Origin: Ornithinicoccus sp045032955
GTDB lineage: Bacteria; Actinomycetota; Actinomycetes; Actinomycetales; Dermatophilaceae
DNA: 64,000 nt
Direction: 5' to 3'
Assembly: GCF_045032955.1 (NCBI RefSeq)
Contig: NZ_JBJFZU010000014.1
Coordinates: forward strand, 1 to 64,000
Below the pieces are notes generated by a model that was given only the letters and a program-made list of their open reading frames with translations, was not told the DNA's origin and ran no database searches. Of the stretch, positions 23,254 to 32,733 are shown piece after piece; position 1 is the stretch's first letter, and each line of letters opens with the position of its first letter. The position numbers and the translations under genes were made by a program.

Positions 23254-25971
23254 GTGAGTCGCTTGCTGCTGCTGGACGGACATTCCCTCGCCTACCGCGC
23301 GTTCTTCGCGCTCCCGGTGGAGAACTTCTCCACGACCACCGGGCAGAGCACCAACGCCGTGTACGGCTTCACCTCGATGTTGATCAACCTGCTGCGGGAC
23401 GAGGCACCGACCCACCTGGCGGTCGCCTTCGACGTCTCCCGGCAGACGTTCCGCACCCAGGAGTACGCCGAGTACAAGGCCGGACGGGCGACGACCCCCG
23501 ACGAGTTCCGCGGCCAGGTGGACCTGGTCAAGGAGGTGCTGGACGCCCTGCGGATCACCCATGTCGAGGTGGACGGCTTCGAGGCGGACGACGTGCTCGC
23601 CACCCTCACCTCACGGGCCCGGGAGGAGGGCATGGAGGTGCTGATCTGCTCCGGGGACCGGGACGCCCTGCAGCTGGTCGACGCCCGGACCACCGTGCTC
23701 TACCCGCGCAAAGGTGTCTCCGACCTCGCCCGGATGACGCCGGAGGCGGTGCAGGAGAAGTACGGGGTGCCGCCCGAGCGGTACAGCGACCTGGCGGCCC
23801 TGGTGGGGGAGTCCAGCGACAACCTGCCCGGGGTCCCGGGGGTGGGCCCGAAGACCGCGGCCAAGTGGATCGGCCAGTTCGGTGACCTGTCCGGGATCGT
23901 CGACCACGCGGACCGGCTGACCGGCAAGGCCGGCCAGTCGACCCGCGACCACCTGGACCAGGTGCTGCGCAACCGCCGGCTGAACCAGCTGGTGGCCGAC
24001 GTCGACCTGCCGGTGGGGATCGCGGACCTGGAGACCCGGGGGTGGGACCGCGAGGAGGTCCACCGGGTCTTCGACGGGCTGGAGTTCCGGGTGCTGCGGG
24101 ACCGGCTGTTCGCCACCCTGGAGTCGGCGGAGGAGGAGGCCGAGGACGGGATCGAGGTCAGTGGGACCCTGCTGGAGCCGGGGACCCTCGACGCCTGGGT
24201 GCAGCAGCACGGGGCCCCCGGTCTCCGGCTGGCGGTGGTCGTCGAGGCAGGTCCGCGCACCCCGGCCGGGCCGGGTGAGGCGACCGGGCTGGCGCTGGCC
24301 GGGGAGGCGGACGCGGCCTACCTGGCGCTGCCCGCGAGCGACCCGCAGGACGAGCAGGCGCTGGCGGCATACCTGGCGGACGCCGAGCGGCCCAAGGTGC
24401 TGCACGACGCCAAGGCCCAGGTGGCCTCGCTGGAGGCGGTCGGGCTGCCGGTCGAGGGCATCGTCAGCGACACCGCGCTCGCCGCCTACCTGGACCGTCC
24501 CGACCAGCGGTCCTACGACCTGGCCGACCTGTCGCTGCGGCACCTGCGGCGGGAGCTGCGTCTCGGCGCCGGTGACGAGCAGACCGCACAGTCGCAGGGC
24601 GAGCTCGACCTCGACCTCGGCGAGGGCGACGGCGACGAGGCCGCCGCGCGCTCGGCGATGGTGCACGCGCGTGCGGTGCACGACCTGTCGGTCGTGCTCG
24701 ACGACGAGCTGGCGGACGAGGAGGAGCGGCACCTGCTGCAGCAGGTGGAGCTGCCGCTGGTGGGGGTGCTGCGGCGGATGGAGCAGGCCGGGATCGCCAT
24801 CGACCTGCCGGCCCTGGAACGGCTCGAGCAGGAGTTCGCCGACGGTATGCAGCAGGCCCGCCAGGACGCCTGGGAGGCCATCGGCGACGACACCGTCAAC
24901 CTGGGGTCGCCCAAGCAGCTGCAGGTGGTGCTCTTCGAGACGCTGGGGCTGCCCAAGACCCGGCGCACGAAGACCGGCTACACCACCGACGCCGACGCCC
25001 TGGCCGGTCTCTACGCCCAGACCGAGCACCCCTTCCTGGAGGCCCTGCTGCGGCACCGGGACAGCACACGGCTCCGGGTCACCGCCGAGGGTCTGATCAA
25101 GTCCATGGCCGACGACGGCCGGATCCACACCACCTTCCAGCAGACGATCGCCGCGACCGGCCGGCTGAGCTCCACCGAGCCCAACCTGCAGAACATCCCG
25201 ATCCGGACCGCCGCCGGGAGGCGCATCCGGGAGATCTTCGTGGTGGGCGCGGACGCCTCCCGAGGGCTCACCTACGACACCCTGATGTCCGCGGACTACA
25301 GCCAGATCGAGATGCGGATCATGGCGCACCTGTCGGGCGACGCCGGGCTGATCGAGGCGTTCGCGGCGGGGGAGGACCTGCACCGCTTCGTCGGGTCCCG
25401 GGTCTTCGGGGTCGAGCAGGACGAGGTCACCCCGGAGATGCGTTCCAAGGTCAAGGCGATGAGCTACGGCCTGGCCTACGGGTTGTCCGCCTTCGGGCTG
25501 TCCAAGCAGCTGGGCATCTCCACGGCCGAGGCCAAGGACCTGATGGAGGAGTACTTCCAGCGCTTCGGCGGCGTCCGGGACTACTTGCGCGACATCGTCG
25601 ACGAGGCGCGTCGTACCGGCTTCACCGAGACCATCCTCGGCCGCCGCCGGCACCTGCTCGACCTGACCAGCGACAACCGGCAGCGTCGGGAGATGGCCGA
25701 GCGGATGGCCCTGAACGCGCCCATCCAGGGGTCGGCCGCCGACATCATCAAGGTGGCGATGCTGCGCACCGAGACCGCGCTGCGGGAGGCCGGGCTGGCG
25801 ACCCGGATGCTGCTGCAGGTGCACGACGAGCTGGTGCTGGAGGTCGCGCCCGGCGAGCAGGAGCAGGTCGAGGCCCTGGTCCGCGCCGAGATGGGGGCCG
25901 CCGCCGACCTCACCGTGCCCCTGGAGGTCAGCGTCGGGGTGGGCCGGACGTGGCACGAGGCCGCCCACTGA
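23254..25971 (+). CDS. polA: DNA polymerase I
   Basis: Repair and Okazaki-fragment polymerase of 905 residues. Residues about 1-290 are the 5'-3' exonuclease (LLLDGHSLAYRAFFAL, FEADDVLATL, GDRDALQL, and an HhH motif GVPGVGPKTAAKW). The middle domain, about 300-510, has the 3'-5' exonuclease fold but I do not see the DxE metal-binding motifs, as is usual in actinobacterial PolA. The polymerase domain carries motif A (SADYSQIEMRIMAHLS), motif B (KAMSYGLAYGLSAFGLS) and motif C (LQVHDELVLE). GTG at 23254 starts the conserved SRLLLLDGHS and has a -10 box 7 bases upstream. Confidence 0.96.
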   Translation: MSRLLLLDGHSLAYRAFFALPVENFSTTTGQSTNAVYGFTSMLINLLRDEAPTHLAVAFDVSRQTFRTQEYAEYKAGRATTPDEFRGQVDLVKEVLDALRITHVEVDGFEADDVLATLTSRAREEGMEVLICSGDRDALQLVDARTTVLYPRKGVSDLARMTPEAVQEKYGVPPERYSDLAALVGESSDNLPGVPGVGPKTAAKWIGQFGDLSGIVDHADRLTGKAGQSTRDHLDQVLRNRRLNQLVADVDLPVGIADLETRGWDREEVHRVFDGLEFRVLRDRLFATLESAEEEAEDGIEVSGTLLEPGTLDAWVQQHGAPGLRLAVVVEAGPRTPAGPGEATGLALAGEADAAYLALPASDPQDEQALAAYLADAERPKVLHDAKAQVASLEAVGLPVEGIVSDTALAAYLDRPDQRSYDLADLSLRHLRRELRLGAGDEQTAQSQGELDLDLGEGDGDEAAARSAMVHARAVHDLSVVLDDELADEEERHLLQQVELPLVGVLRRMEQAGIAIDLPALERLEQEFADGMQQARQDAWEAIGDDTVNLGSPKQLQVVLFETLGLPKTRRTKTGYTTDADALAGLYAQTEHPFLEALLRHRDSTRLRVTAEGLIKSMADDGRIHTTFQQTIAATGRLSSTEPNLQNIPIRTAAGRRIREIFVVGADASRGLTYDTLMSADYSQIEMRIMAHLSGDAGLIEAFAAGEDLHRFVGSRVFGVEQDEVTPEMRSKVKAMSYGLAYGLSAFGLSKQLGISTAEAKDLMEEYFQRFGGVRDYLRDIVDEARRTGFTETILGRRRHLLDLTSDNRQRREMAERMALNAPIQGSAADIIKVAMLRTETALREAGLATRMLLQVHDELVLEVAPGEQEQVEALVRAEMGAAADLTVPLEVSVGVGRTWHEAAH

Positions 25972-26047
25972 GCCGACCCGCGTCGTCGCTGGTCAGCGGC
26001 GCTGATAACGATGTGGGCACAATTCGGGCGCGATGTGCTCCGGGTGC

Positions 26048-26076
26048 TTGTGCAGTGTGGGTGACCGACCTAGGTT
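26048..26076 (+). promoter_or_regulatory. Promoter of the branched-chain amino acid binding-protein gene
   Basis: TTGTGC (26048-26053) and TAGGTT (26071-26076) are spaced by 17 bases. A start site near 26083 would leave a leader of about 40 bases with an AAGGAG site before the ATG. This is one of the better sigma-70-type promoters in the window. Confidence 0.6.
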
Positions 26077-26123
26077 CAGCCTACGCGTGGCGCGCAGCCA
26101 CGCACCTGTGACGAAGGAGCACC

Positions 26124-27422
26124 ATGAGCCCAACGAGATCACGTCCCCGCGCCGCCGTGACGGCACGAGGCATCGCAGCACTGGCGGCGACCACGCTGCT
26201 GCTGGCGGCGTGTGGGGGCGGCGACGCCGACGCCGAGGCCGGAGGCAGCACCGACGAGGGTGAGAGCGAGCAGGCCTCCGGCGAGGCCGGCGAGCGCGAC
26301 CTCACGCTCGAGGTCGGCACCGTGCTGCCGCAGACCGGCGCGCTGGCCTTCCTCGGTCCGCCCGAGGAGGCCGGTGTCCTGCTGGCCGAGAAGCACATCA
26401 ACGAGGCAGACCTCGGGATCACCGTCAACGTCACCCTCGGTGACTCCGGTGACCCCGACAACCGCGCCTACGCGACCACCGTCCCCCAGCTCCTCAACGA
26501 CGGTGTCCAGGTGATCGTCGGGGCCGCCTCCTCGGGGGTGTCCAAGCTGTTCATCGACGAGGTCGTGGCGGCCGAGGTCCTGATGATCTCGCCGGCGAAC
26601 ACCTCGCCCGAGTTCACCGACTGGGACGACGACAACCTCTACTGGCGCACCGCGCCCTCGGACCTGCTGCAGGGGGAGGTGCTCGGCAACATGATCGCCT
26701 CCGACGGGGTCCAGAACCTGGGCATCCTCTACCTCAACGACGCCTACGGCACGGGGCTGGAGGCACAGCTGACGGAGACCTTCGAGGCCGCCAACGGTGC
26801 GATCGTCGCCTCCGAGTCGTACAACGCCGGGGACACCACCTTCGACGCCCAGATCTCCTCGATCATGGCGGAGAACCCGGACGCGATCGCGCTGATCACC
26901 TTCGACGAGGCGAAGACGATCATCCCGGCGATCGACGCCGCCGGGTTCGACACCGGCAGCCTGTACTTCGTGGACGGCAACATCGCGGACTACAGCGAGG
27001 ACTTCGACGAGGGCCTGCTCGAGGGCTCCAAGGGGACCCAGCCCGGGCCGGACCTGGGTGACGACTTCCGCGACCAGCTCAACGAGGTCTGGACCGAGGC
27101 CGGCAACGACGAGCTGAGCGACTGGAACTACGCGGCCGAGTCCTACGACGCCGTGGTCCTGGCCGCGCTCGCGGCGCTGGCGGCCAACTCCGTCGAGGGC
27201 CCCGAGATGGCGTCCAAGATGCAGGAGGTCTCCGGTGGTGCCGGTGAGGGTGAGACGGTGAGCGACTTCGCCGAGGCCGCGCAGATCATCGTCGACGGTG
27301 GCGTGGTCGACTACGACGGTCCGTCCGGTCCGATCTCCTTCGACGAGAACGGTGACCCGACCGAGGCGACCATCGGGATCTTCGAGTACGACGCCAACAA
27401 CCAGCTGGTCCGCCAGAACTGA
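26124..27422 (+). CDS. livK: Branched-chain amino acid ABC transporter substrate-binding lipoprotein
   Basis: Extracellular binding protein of 432 residues for Leu/Ile/Val-type substrates. It has a signal peptide with a lipobox (LLLAACGGG, Cys near residue 31) and an acidic, Gly/Ser-rich linker. The periplasmic-binding fold type I domain then starts at LEVGTVLPQTGALAFLGPPEEAGV. The segments GAASSGVS and ILYLNDAYGTGL are typical of the LivJ/LivK family. AAGGAG precedes the ATG. The permease and ATPase genes for the same transporter are not downstream but convergent on the other strand, beyond a strong terminator. The gene symbol is by family; substrate range is not proven. Confidence 0.9.
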   Translation: MSPTRSRPRAAVTARGIAALAATTLLLAACGGGDADAEAGGSTDEGESEQASGEAGERDLTLEVGTVLPQTGALAFLGPPEEAGVLLAEKHINEADLGITVNVTLGDSGDPDNRAYATTVPQLLNDGVQVIVGAASSGVSKLFIDEVVAAEVLMISPANTSPEFTDWDDDNLYWRTAPSDLLQGEVLGNMIASDGVQNLGILYLNDAYGTGLEAQLTETFEAANGAIVASESYNAGDTTFDAQISSIMAENPDAIALITFDEAKTIIPAIDAAGFDTGSLYFVDGNIADYSEDFDEGLLEGSKGTQPGPDLGDDFRDQLNEVWTEAGNDELSDWNYAAESYDAVVLAALAALAANSVEGPEMASKMQEVSGGAGEGETVSDFAEAAQIIVDGGVVDYDGPSGPISFDENGDPTEATIGIFEYDANNQLVRQN

Positions 27423-27477
27423 GCACGGCGTGACGAAGGCCCCCGGGACCACGGTCCCGGGGGCCTTTCGCCGTGCA
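27423..27477 (+). terminator. Strong bidirectional terminator between livK and livF
   Basis: A perfect 15-bp inverted repeat (27436-27450 with 27453-27467) is extended by an outer 8-bp stem (27423-27430 with 27470-27477). The 3' arm runs into CTTT and the 5' arm has matching A residues, so it can end transcripts from both sides. It separates the convergent livK and livF genes. Confidence 0.85.
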
Positions 27478-27516
27478 CGGTGGCCGGCCCTGGCAGGGGC
27501 GGCTCGCGAACGGCCG

Positions 27517-28307
<791 letters not shown>

Positions 28308-28311
<4 letters not shown>

Positions 28312-29222
28312 CCGACCCGGTTCCCCTCTTCGTCGTAGCGGCCGGTGATGACACCGATGTCCTGGTCCAGGTGGCTGCCGAGGTAGGCGTCGATGACGGC
28401 CTCGTTCCGCATGACCTCGTCCAGTGGACCCTCGGCCACGACGCGACCCTCGGCCATCACCACCACCCAGTCCGCGATGTGCCGGACCATGTGCATGTCG
28501 TGCTCGACGAAGAGCACGGTCATCCCCTGCTGCTTGAGGTTGAGGACGTGCTCCAGCAGGGACTGCACCAGGGCCGGGTTCACCCCGGCCATCGGCTCGT
28601 CGAGCAGCACGAACTCCGGCTCGGTCATCAGGGCGCGCGCCATCTCCAGCAGCTTGCGCTGACCGCCCGAGAGGGAGGCGGAGAAGTCGTCCTTCTTGTC
28701 CAGCAGCCTGAAGCGCTCCAACAGCTCCAGCGCCCGCTGCTCGATCTCACGCTCCTGGCGGCGCCACAGGAAGGGCAGCACGCTGAACAGCAGGCTCTCG
28801 CCCTTCTGCCCGGTGGCACCGAGCTTCATGCTCTCCAGCACGGTGAGCCGCTGCAGCACCTTGGTGAGCTGGAAGGTCCGGACCTGGCCCATCCGCGCCG
28901 ACTTGAAGGCGGGGACCCCGGCCAGCGCGCGTCCGTTGAACTGCCACGACCCGGAGTTCGGCCGGTCGAAGCCGGAGAGCAGGTTGAACAGGGTGGTCTT
29001 GCCCGCCCCGTTGGGTCCGATCAGGGCGGTGATCGCGTGCCGCGGGATCTCCACGTGCTGCACGTCGACGGCGGTGATGCCGCCGAAGGAGCGGGAGATG
29101 TCGTCGGCCACCAGGATCGGGTCCCGCTTGGGCACGCCGGGGACGGCAGGGCCGGTGGCCAGGTCGTGGTCCGGGTGCACCGGCGTCTCCGTCGGTGGGG
29201 TCGGAGGCTGCTCACTTGACAA
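28308..29222 (-). CDS. livG: Branched-chain amino acid ABC transporter ATP-binding protein LivG
   Basis: ATPase of 304 residues, LivG type. An N-terminal Pro-rich extension of about 30 residues is followed by Walker A GPNGAGKTT, the family's FRPTSG-like stretch, signature LSGGQRKLLEMARAL, Walker B VLLDEPMAGVNP and H-loop EHDMHMVR. The C-terminus EAYLG-like (VIDAYLGSH) is typical of LivG. I chose the TTG at 29222 because AAGGAG lies 7 bases upstream within the end of livM. The next in-frame alternative, GTG at codon 15, has no such site. It overlaps livM by 11 bases. Confidence 0.92.
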
Positions 29223-30189
29223 AGGTCATCTCCTTCTTCTTGCCCAGGATGCCCTGTGGTCGGAACGCGACCAGCAGCATGAGGGCGACACCGACGATGA
29301 TGAACCGGACGTACCCGGCCTGGGTGGCCGTCATCGGCAGCCAGCCCTCGCTGGCCATCGCCGGCAGCACACCGGCCAGGAAGGCCATCAGCCCCCAGTA
29401 GAGGACGGCCCCGAGGATGGGCCCGAAGAGGGTCGCCGCACCGCCGAGCAGCAGCGCGGTCCAGACGAAGAAGGTCAGGCTCGGCAGGTAGTACTGGGGG
29501 ATGACCGCGGCGGGGAGGGCGATGACGACACCGCCGAGCGCCCCCAGCACCCCACCGAAGATCAGCGCCTGCATCTTGTAGAGGTAGACGTTCTTGCCCA
29601 GCGACCGGACCGCGTCCTCGTCCTCCCGGATGCCCTTGAGCACCCGCCCCCAGGGACTGCGCATCACCAACCAGACCGCCAGCACGCCCACCACGACCAG
29701 GCCGAGGCCGAACAGCCTGACCCACCACTGGTCGGCGGTGAAGGTCCATGCGCCGACCCCGTAGGTGCCGTCGGGCAGGGGGTTGGCCTCACGGAAGCCG
29801 GCGTGGTAGCCGCCGAGCCCGTCCGCGGAGTTGGTGTACGCCTCGAAGAGCCGCGTCTGGAAGAGCAGCCGGACGATCTCCGCGGCCGCGATGGTCACGA
29901 TCGCGAGGTAGTCCGCGCGCAGCCGCAGGGTGGGTATGCCGAGGATCACCGCGAAGATGACGGCACCCACGATGCTGATCCCGATCGCCAGCCACCAGGG
30001 GAGGCCGAACGACAGGATCGAGATGGCGTAGGCATACGCGCCGATCGCCATGAAGCCGGCCATCCCGAAGTTGAGCAGCCCGGCATACCCGAAGTGCACG
30101 GCCAGGCCGAGGGCCGCCAGCATGAACCCGATGGTCTCCGGGGACAGGATGAAGCTGGCCGTGTTGTTGAGGATGGAACCCCAGTCCAT
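29212..30189 (-). CDS. livM: Branched-chain amino acid ABC transporter permease LivM
   Basis: Permease of 325 residues with about eight to ten membrane helices. Conserved LivM features include FGYAGLLNFGMAGFMAIGAYAYA near the N-terminus. The coupling region around SPWGRVLKGIREDEDAVRSLGKNVYLYK follows, and then the C-terminal LFGPILGAVLYW. The C-terminus ends in a basic stretch (GKKKEM). It lies 18 bases downstream of livH and overlaps the start of livG. Its product should form the membrane channel together with LivH. Confidence 0.93.
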   Translation of the reverse strand: MDWGSILNNTASFILSPETIGFMLAALGLAVHFGYAGLLNFGMAGFMAIGAYAYAISILSFGLPWWLAIGISIVGAVIFAVILGIPTLRLRADYLAIVTIAAAEIVRLLFQTRLFEAYTNSADGLGGYHAGFREANPLPDGTYGVGAWTFTADQWWVRLFGLGLVVVGVLAVWLVMRSPWGRVLKGIREDEDAVRSLGKNVYLYKMQALIFGGVLGALGGVVIALPAAVIPQYYLPSLTFFVWTALLLGGAATLFGPILGAVLYWGLMAFLAGVLPAMASEGWLPMTATQAGYVRFIIVGVALMLLVAFRPQGILGKKKEMTFVK

Positions 30190-30207
30190 GTCAGGTCTCC
30201 CTTGCCG

Positions 30208-31527
30208 CTAACCGATCCGCTCTCGTCGGCCCAGGATCCCCTGGGGCCGGACGAGAAGGATGAGGATGAGGACACCGAGGGCGCCCACGTACTTGATGTC
30301 CGAGGGGAGCCAGAGGGTGGAGACCTCCACGAGGATCCCGATGACGAGGGCACCGATGAGGGCGCCGAAGGCGGTGCCGAGCCCGCCGAGGCAGACGGCG
30401 GCGAAGATGAGCAGCAGGATCTGCACGCCCATGTCCCACTTGATCCCGGGCCGGAAGTAGGCCCACAGGACACCGGAGAGACCGGCGAGCGCGGCACCGG
30501 CCATCCAGACGATCCGGGTGACGGCCTCGACGTCGATGCCGCTGGCCGAGGCGAGGGCCCGGTTGTCGGCCACCGCCCTGGTGGCCTTGCCGGTCCGGGT
30601 GCGCTGCAACCAGAGGGCCACCGTCACCAGCACCACGACGCTGATGCCCATGCTCACCATGTCGATGGTCGAGAGCCGGATCGGGCCGATGATCTGGTGC
30701 CGGGTGCCGCCGGCCCCGGGCAGCTGGTAGGTGCTGCCGCCGATGAAGTACTGGAAGACGTAGCGCAGGGCCAGCGAGAGGCCGATCGTCAGGATCATCA
30801 TCTGCACCAGGCCGATCCCTCGTCGGCGCAGCGGTCGCCAGATGCCGGCGTCGATGCTGAAGCCGAAGGCGGCGCTGGCGACGACCGCGAGCGGGATGGC
30901 CACGTAGATCGGCCACCCGGTGAAGACCGAGAAGGCCAACGCCATCACCGCCCCGAAGGTGACCATCTCGGCGTGCGCGAAGTTGGTCAGCCCGGTGGTG
31001 CCGAAGATCAGGGACAGGCCGATCGAGGCCAGGGCCAGCATGAGCCCGAAGTTGATCCCGTTCACCAGGCGCTCGACGAGCTGGGCGGTGAAGCTCACCG
31101 TCTCGCGCTCCCCCTCGCCGAGGAAGAAGTTCGCTGGCTGGAAGAACTGCGAGGCGTAGGTGACGGTCAGCGGGTTCTCCCCGCTGACGGTGATGCCCTC
31201 GGGCAGGCTCTCTTCGTCGATCAGCACCTCGTAGGGGTCCGTGGTGGGCACCCCGATGCGGGCCTGGCCGCGGTCGTCGGTGACCGCCTCGGCCTCGTAG
31301 TCACCGCCGGTGACCACCACGCGCACCTCACCCACCGGCGCGTTGTCGAAGCGCACGTTGACGGCGATGTTCTGGTCGTGCTCCTCCAGGGCCACCTGCG
31401 AGGGGTCGTCGGTCTCCTGCGCGACCGCGGCCCCGGGCGCCAGCAGGACCAGGCCGAGGAGGAACAGGACGAACAGCGGCCAGGGCGGGCGTCGGCGGGT
31501 TCGCCGCCGAGGGGTCGTCAGGTGCAC
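30208..31527 (-). CDS. livH: Branched-chain amino acid ABC transporter permease LivH with N-terminal extracytoplasmic domain
   Basis: The C-terminal 290 residues are a typical LivH permease (INFGLMLALASIGLSLIFGTTGLTNFAHAEMV, later FRPGIKWDMGVQILLLIFAAVCLGGLGTAFGA). Before that lies an unusual leader. It consists of a signal-peptide-like segment (residues about 1-36, basic then hydrophobic, ending APGAAVAQ) and an acidic domain of about 100 residues with beta-sandwich-like VRVVVTGG and VTDDRGQARIGVPT strands. This would sit outside the membrane. I chose GTG at 31527 because GGAGG lies 4 bases upstream and gives a clean signal peptide. GTG at 31578, 9 bases after a TATAGT box, is an alternative leaderless start. 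First gene of livHMGF. Confidence 0.87.
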   Translation of the reverse strand: MHLTTPRRRTRRRPPWPLFVLFLLGLVLLAPGAAVAQETDDPSQVALEEHDQNIAVNVRFDNAPVGEVRVVVTGGDYEAEAVTDDRGQARIGVPTTDPYEVLIDEESLPEGITVSGENPLTVTYASQFFQPANFFLGEGERETVSFTAQLVERLVNGINFGLMLALASIGLSLIFGTTGLTNFAHAEMVTFGAVMALAFSVFTGWPIYVAIPLAVVASAAFGFSIDAGIWRPLRRRGIGLVQMMILTIGLSLALRYVFQYFIGGSTYQLPGAGGTRHQIIGPIRLSTIDMVSMGISVVVLVTVALWLQRTRTGKATRAVADNRALASASGIDVEAVTRIVWMAGAALAGLSGVLWAYFRPGIKWDMGVQILLLIFAAVCLGGLGTAFGALIGALVIGILVEVSTLWLPSDIKYVGALGVLILILLVRPQGILGRRERIG

Positions 31528-31587
31528 TGGTCCTCCAGCCGGGTCCTGTGAGTCACGGGTGTGCGCCAGGTCACGCACGACAGTCGG

Positions 31588-31593
31588 ACTATA
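31588..31593 (-). promoter_or_regulatory. -10 box of the livHMGF operon promoter
   Basis: TATAGT on the minus strand, a near-consensus -10 box and rare in this G+C-rich window. It lies 60 bases before the GTG at 31527 and 9 bases before the alternative GTG at 31578. No good -35 box is present 16-18 bases upstream. Confidence 0.5.
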
Positions 31594-31689
31594 GGCGACC
31601 GCCCACCCCTCGGGTAGCGACCGTCGAGGACCGTGTCCGGATCGTGACCAGCGGGTATGCCGTGGCGCCGGCGATCGTCCGGCGGTGGC

Positions 31690-32544
31690 TCAGCCGTCGT
31701 CGGGTCGCTCGCACACCAGGACGGCCGTGCCGGGGAAGATCTCGCCCCGCAGCCGGCTCCAGGACCCCCACTCGTGGTCCCCGTCGGGGCCGGTCGGCCA
31801 CGGCAGCTCCCGCAGGTCGGTCAGGACCAGGCCGGCCCCGGCGACAGCCCGGACCAGCTCGCCCAGGGTGCGGTGGTGCTCGGTGTAGGTCGCCACCCCG
31901 CTGCCGGTCTCCTCGACGTAGGCGGCGGTGTCGAAGTAGCTGTGCCGGGCCACCAGCCCCTCCTCCCCGGGCAGGTCGAGGAAGACCCAGCGGAACGGGT
32001 GCGGCAGCGACACCACGCACCGGCCACCGGGGCGCAGGACGCGGCGCCACTCGCGCAGCGCGCTCCCGGCGTCCGGGACGAAGGCGAGGACGCCGTGCGC
32101 GGTGAAGACCGTGTCGAAGGAGGCGTCCGCGAAGGGCAACCGGGTGCCGTCGCACTGGAGGTATGCCGCGGCGACCGGCCCGGCCCCGGCCGACCGGTCC
32201 AGGCGCCGTGCCACCCGGAGCATCCCGGCGGACAGGTCGGTGCAGAGCGCTCTGGCCCCCTGGGATGCGCACCACCGGGAGCCCTGGCCGGCGCCGCCGC
32301 CGACCTCCAGGACGTCCCGGTCGGTGACCGTCCCCAGCAGCCCTAGGTCCTCCTCGGTCCACCCCTCGGGTCCCCAGCACAGCTGCGCATCACCCAGGGC
32401 CGACCCGTGCTCGGCGTGGTAGTCCTCGGCCTCGGTGTCCCACCAGCTGCGGGCGGCGCGCACCGATTCCTCGTGGGTGGCGTGGCGGCGGGACACCAGG
32501 TCGGGTGAGGGCAGCGGCGCGGGATCCTGGGACGGGTCGGTCAC
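31690..32544 (-). CDS. Class I SAM-dependent methyltransferase
   Basis: A methyltransferase of about 284 residues, substrate unknown. The SAM-binding motif I is VLEVGGGAGQGSRW. Motif II follows in CTDLSAGML, and then CDGTRLPFADASFDTVFTAHGVLAFVPD and LRPGGRCVVSLPHPFRW, the ordinary order of the methyltransferase-11 type. An N-terminal helical segment (HATHEESVRAARSWWDTEAEDYHAEHG) is typical of actinobacterial relatives. I chose GTG at 32544, which has a CAGACT box 7 bases upstream; an in-frame GTG at 32616 would add 24 low-complexity residues. It is divergent from rpsA, and its promoter region lies next to the rpsA promoter. Confidence 0.82.
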   Translation of the reverse strand: MTDPSQDPAPLPSPDLVSRRHATHEESVRAARSWWDTEAEDYHAEHGSALGDAQLCWGPEGWTEEDLGLLGTVTDRDVLEVGGGAGQGSRWCASQGARALCTDLSAGMLRVARRLDRSAGAGPVAAAYLQCDGTRLPFADASFDTVFTAHGVLAFVPDAGSALREWRRVLRPGGRCVVSLPHPFRWVFLDLPGEEGLVARHSYFDTAAYVEETGSGVATYTEHHRTLGELVRAVAGAGLVLTDLRELPWPTGPDGDHEWGSWSRLRGEIFPGTAVLVCERPDDG

Positions 32545-32602
32545 GGCGGCCAGTCTGGCAGCAGCGGACACAGCCGGCGCAGGCGCGGCGGGCGGCCCGT
32601 CT

Positions 32603-32632
32603 TTGACCCGGGACACCGCGCCCCGCTAGGGT
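32603..32632 (+). promoter_or_regulatory. rpsA promoter
   Basis: TTGACC (32603-32608) and TAGGGT (32627-32632) are spaced by 18 bases. Transcription would start near 32640 and give an untranslated leader of about 95 bases before the rpsA ATG. This is the closest match to a full sigma-70 promoter in the window, as expected for a ribosomal protein gene. Confidence 0.7.
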
Positions 32633-32733
32633 GTCAGGGTTCGTCTCGTGTGATCCGGCGTGCCCGGAACGGCGCGGGACCACAGCGCATACGTCCATCC
32701 ATACATCGTGTCCACAATCGGAGCCCCTACTAC

